DNA of 64,000 nt. It comes from Actinomadura parmotrematis. GTDB lineage: Bacteria > Actinomycetota > Actinomycetes > Streptosporangiales > Streptosporangiaceae. The notes below the pieces were generated by a model. That model was not told where the DNA came from. It worked only from the letters and a program-made list of their open reading frames with translations, and searched no databases. The stretch is from NCBI RefSeq assembly GCF_019458805.1, contig NZ_JAIBOA010000021.1, positions 62,001-126,000 of the forward strand. Direction: 5' to 3'. Positions 61,668-64,000 of this stretch are shown in pieces; the first letter of the stretch is position 1; each line of letters starts with the position of its first letter. The position numbers were made by a program, and so were the translations under genes.

Positions 61668-63219
61668 CCGAGCCGAGGCCGTCCAGCAGCTCCTCGACGA
61701 GGGCGGCGGCGCCGGCGCGGTCGGCGGCCGTGCCGAACAGGTAGAAGTCGGGGCGGACCAGCGCCGCGACGGCCCCGGCCGCGGCGAGGTAGGGCAGGTG
61801 GACGCCGTCGAGGTCGGCGGCGGCGTCCAGCCGCACGAACCGGGTGCCGAGCCGCACGAGGGCCGCGGCGTGCAGGGGGTCCAGCAGCTCGTCGGGCGGT
61901 TCGGTGGTGAGCAGCGTGAAGCCGGGGCCGCCGGTGACCTCGTCGAGCAGCCCTTCGCGGCCGCCGATGCGGACGCGGCCCTGCGGGGTGAGGCCGCCCG
62001 CGGGGCCGCGCGGGCGGCCGGCGGCGTCGCGGGCGAGCAGGCCGCCGGCGAGGGGGTGGACGGCGGTCGGCGGGGGCGCGGCGAGGCCGCGCTCGCGGAT
62101 GCCGATCATCACGGCGTCGCGGTCGCGGGCGGCGGCGGGGTCGGTCTGGCAGATGACGCGGCCGAGGTCGACCGACATCGTGATGGCGTGCCGGACGTGC
62201 TCGCGGCGCTCGGCGGTGTAGGTGTCGAGCAGCGCGTCCCCGGCGCGGCCGGTGAGGACGAGGTCGAGCTTCCAGGCGAGGTTGGCGGCGTCGCGGAACC
62301 CCGAGCACATGCCCTGCCCGGCGAACGGCGGCATGAGGTGGGCGGCGTCGCCGGCGATGAGGATCCGGCCGGCCCGCCAGCGGCCGGCGTGGCGGGCCTG
62401 GAAGGTGTAGACGGCGTGGCGCTCCAGCGTCGCCGCGCTCTCGTCGATGCCGAACAGGGCGAGCAGGCGCCACGCGTTCTCGGTGGTGCCGAACTCCTCG
62501 GGGGACTCGCCGGGGAGCCGCATGAACTCCCAGCGGCGGTGCCCGGGTCCGGCGGACACGGCGGTGCGGGGCCGGGCGGGGTCGCAGACCTGGAGGTTGT
62601 TGGGGACGAAGCGGCGCGGCTCGTGCAGGCGGACGTCGCAGGTCAGCCAGTCGTTGAAGAAGGCCAGGTCGGTGGCGTCCTCGTCGACGGCGTCGCGGAC
62701 GGTGCCGTTGGCGCCGTCGCAGCCGATGACGTACCGGGCGGACAGGACGCCGCCGTCCGGTCCCTCGACGGCGGCCTCCACCCGGTCGCCGGTGTCGGCC
62801 AGGCCGGTGACGCGGTGGCCGCGCAGGACGCGCAGCGACGGGAGGCGGGCGCCGCGTTCGGCGAGGGCCGCCTCGACGCCCGGCTGGTACATCGAGACCG
62901 AGTCGGGCCAGCCGGACCAGCCGCGGTCGGCGACGTCCACCTCGAACAGCGTCGCGCCGTCCCCGTTCGTCCAGACGTAGTCGCGGGAGGGCTCGGCGAC
63001 GGTGCGCAGGGCGTCGCCGATGCCGGCGGCGGCGAGGATGCGGGCGGACTCGCCGTCGAAGGACACCGCGCGCGGCATCGGGTAGGGCTTCGGGCGGCGC
63101 TCCACGACGGTGACGCGGTGCCCCCGCGCGGCCAGCAGCGCGGCGGCGACCTGCCCGACCGGCCCGTACCCGACGATGAGGACGTCGGCGTCGGTCGGGA
63201 CGCCGGTCGGGGCGCTCAT
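61651..63219 (-). CDS. FAD-dependent aromatic hydroxylase (MhpA-like, Rif-Orf19/GdmM type)
   Basis: 522 residues from ATG 63219. FAD motif VLIVGYGPVGQVAAALLAARGHRVTVVERR near 14-43, ARYVIGCDGANGTVRD near 160 (DG motif), and RILIAGDAAHLMPPFAGQGMCSGFRDAANLAWKL near 282-315 (GD motif and product-binding stretch). A thioredoxin-like C-terminal third completes the MhpA-type layout of 3-(3-hydroxyphenyl)propionate hydroxylases. Ansamycin clusters carry this family for naphthalene or benzene ring hydroxylation, next to the amide synthase gene. Here it overlaps that gene by 4 bp, so both are co-translated. Confidence 0.88.
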   Translation of the reverse strand: MSAPTGVPTDADVLIVGYGPVGQVAAALLAARGHRVTVVERRPKPYPMPRAVSFDGESARILAAAGIGDALRTVAEPSRDYVWTNGDGATLFEVDVADRGWSGWPDSVSMYQPGVEAALAERGARLPSLRVLRGHRVTGLADTGDRVEAAVEGPDGGVLSARYVIGCDGANGTVRDAVDEDATDLAFFNDWLTCDVRLHEPRRFVPNNLQVCDPARPRTAVSAGPGHRRWEFMRLPGESPEEFGTTENAWRLLALFGIDESAATLERHAVYTFQARHAGRWRAGRILIAGDAAHLMPPFAGQGMCSGFRDAANLAWKLDLVLTGRAGDALLDTYTAERREHVRHAITMSVDLGRVICQTDPAAARDRDAVMIGIRERGLAAPPPTAVHPLAGGLLARDAAGRPRGPAGGLTPQGRVRIGGREGLLDEVTGGPGFTLLTTEPPDELLDPLHAAALVRLGTRFVRLDAAADLDGVHLPYLAAAGAVAALVRPDFYLFGTAADRAGAAALVEELLDGLGSVSRSS

Positions 63220-64000
63220 CGCGTGCCGCCCGTCGCGGCGGGCGCGCCGGTGATGTCGGCGACGACGCGCTCGTGCTCGGCCGGGTCGGTGAGGACGCGG
63301 ACGGTCTCGCGGCCGTCGTCCACGGTGAGCAGGCGCTTGCCGATGAGGACGCGCTGCCCGGTGGCGGTGGAGCGGCCCCGCACGAGGATCCCGGCGCCGG
63401 CGAGGGCCCGCGCGAACGCCTCCAGCTCTGGCGAGGGCGCCTGCCATTCGGCGAGGTCGCGGGGCCGGTCGCGGTACCGGTAGACGGCCTGCCACACGCC
63501 GGACCGGCCGCTCCGCTCGACCACGTGGTAGCCGTCCACAGGGACGACGCGGAACCGGCTGCCGTGCTGTTCCTGGACCTGCTCGGTCACCCGCAGGGGT
63601 TCCAGGTAGGACGGGCCGACGAACCCGACGTCGACCAGGTACAGGTCGCCGTCGAGGCGGGCGTGGTTGAAGACGTGCTCCAGGTCGGGGCCGAAGCCGC
63701 CGTCCATCTGCCGGATGCCGGCCCCGAACACGCCGACGTCGAAGCCCAGCTCGTGCAGCAGGAGGCGGAAGAGGCCGTTCAGCTCGTAGCAGACGCCGCC
63801 GCGGCCGCCGAGGACGATCTCGTCGAACGCGGCGTCCCGGTCGATGTCGACCCCGGCCCACAGGGCGGTGCCCCGGCCGGCGTTCAGCGCGCTGTCGTAG
63901 GCGAACGTCCGCAGGTGGCGGTGGTGCAGGGCGCGCAGGGTCGCCAGGGTGGGCGCGGCCGGTCCGCGGTGGCCGAGGGCCGCCAGGTAGGCGGCGACGT
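63216..64000 (-). CDS. Arylamine N-acetyltransferase-fold protein, ansamycin amide synthase-like; N-terminus outside window
   Basis: About 261 residues visible, 5' end beyond base 64000. The NAT catalytic triad is in place: Cys in GGRGGVCYELNGLFRLLLHELGF, His in GPDLEHVFNHARL, and Asp in LYLVDVGFVGPSYLEP. Instead of the IPFENL segment of ordinary NATs it has FAYDSALNAGRG, which I associate with ansamycin amide synthases (RifF/GdmF class) that release and close the macrolactam. An ordinary NAT cannot be excluded without alignment. Overlap with the FAD hydroxylase gene supports a biosynthetic role. Confidence 0.75.
   Translation of the reverse strand, partial: VAAYLAALGHRGPAAPTLATLRALHHRHLRTFAYDSALNAGRGTALWAGVDIDRDAAFDEIVLGGRGGVCYELNGLFRLLLHELGFDVGVFGAGIRQMDGGFGPDLEHVFNHARLDGDLYLVDVGFVGPSYLEPLRVTEQVQEQHGSRFRVVPVDGYHVVERSGRSGVWQAVYRYRDRPRDLAEWQAPSPELEAFARALAGAGILVRGRSTATGQRVLIGKRLLTVDDGRETVRVLTDPAEHERVVADITGAPAATGGTR

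Overview
The window is very GC-rich, gene-dense DNA with frequent GTG starts, 4-bp ATGA/GTGA gene junctions and several probably leaderless genes. With a conservon (cvnABCD), a KstR2-type steroid regulon and deoxysugar/ansamycin-type genes, this points to a filamentous actinomycete; an Actinomadura-like (Thermomonosporaceae) genome is my inference from gene content only. There is one RNA gene, tRNA-Pro(GGG), and I see no rRNA and no CRISPR array.

Layout. 1-9.5 kb: end of a zinc-ribbon/coiled-coil protein, a MarR/GbsR-like regulator divergent from an ABC drug exporter with a palindromic operator inside its promoter, a prolyl aminopeptidase and the DEAH helicase HrpA. 9.7-11.1 kb: a membrane Ser/Thr kinase fused to a lytic-transglycosylase-like domain. 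11.1-16.3 kb: first half of a steroid ring C/D degradation regulon (two SDRs divergent from echA20-ipdA-ipdB-ipdC). 16.3-22.4 kb: regulators and redox enzymes (TetR plus peroxiredoxin-like, XRE-AKR-MDR, MarR, PP2C phosphatase). 22.5-27.8 kb: a GntR-centred acyl-CoA module with two acyl-CoA dehydrogenases and a class III CoA-transferase/MaoC pair resembling Mct/Meh, plus a 160-bp MITE-like element. 27.9-31.6 kb: second half of the steroid regulon, fadE30-ipdF-kstR2-fadA6 as one operon. The two steroid promoters share an operator-like sequence at 12821-12842 and 31619-31640, which fits joint control by the KstR2 encoded here.

31.7-35.5 kb carries a DUF6069-like membrane protein, an ANTAR-PAS-PP2C phosphatase and a secreted serine hydrolase. 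tRNA-Pro at 35.5 kb is followed by an EcsC-family gene and a 5.4-kb DUF4011/SF1 helicase/Vsr-like nuclease/DUF3320 gene of visibly lower GC3, a probable acquired defence gene. Two tandem small secreted paralogues follow, then the conservon at 44.4-48.2 kb and an alpha/beta hydrolase.

49.7-64 kb looks like the flank of a natural-product cluster: a macrolide-type glycosyltransferase, RmlA, RmlB, an NDP-hexose 2,3-dehydratase and a 3-ketoreductase (together a route to dTDP-4-keto-2,6-dideoxyglucose), a phenoxazinone-synthase-like multicopper oxidase, a LuxR-type LAL regulator, an FAD aromatic hydroxylase and, running off the right edge, an arylamine N-acetyltransferase-fold protein resembling ansamycin amide synthases. 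I infer that a glycosylated ansamycin cluster may continue to the right, but no PKS or AHBA gene lies in the window.
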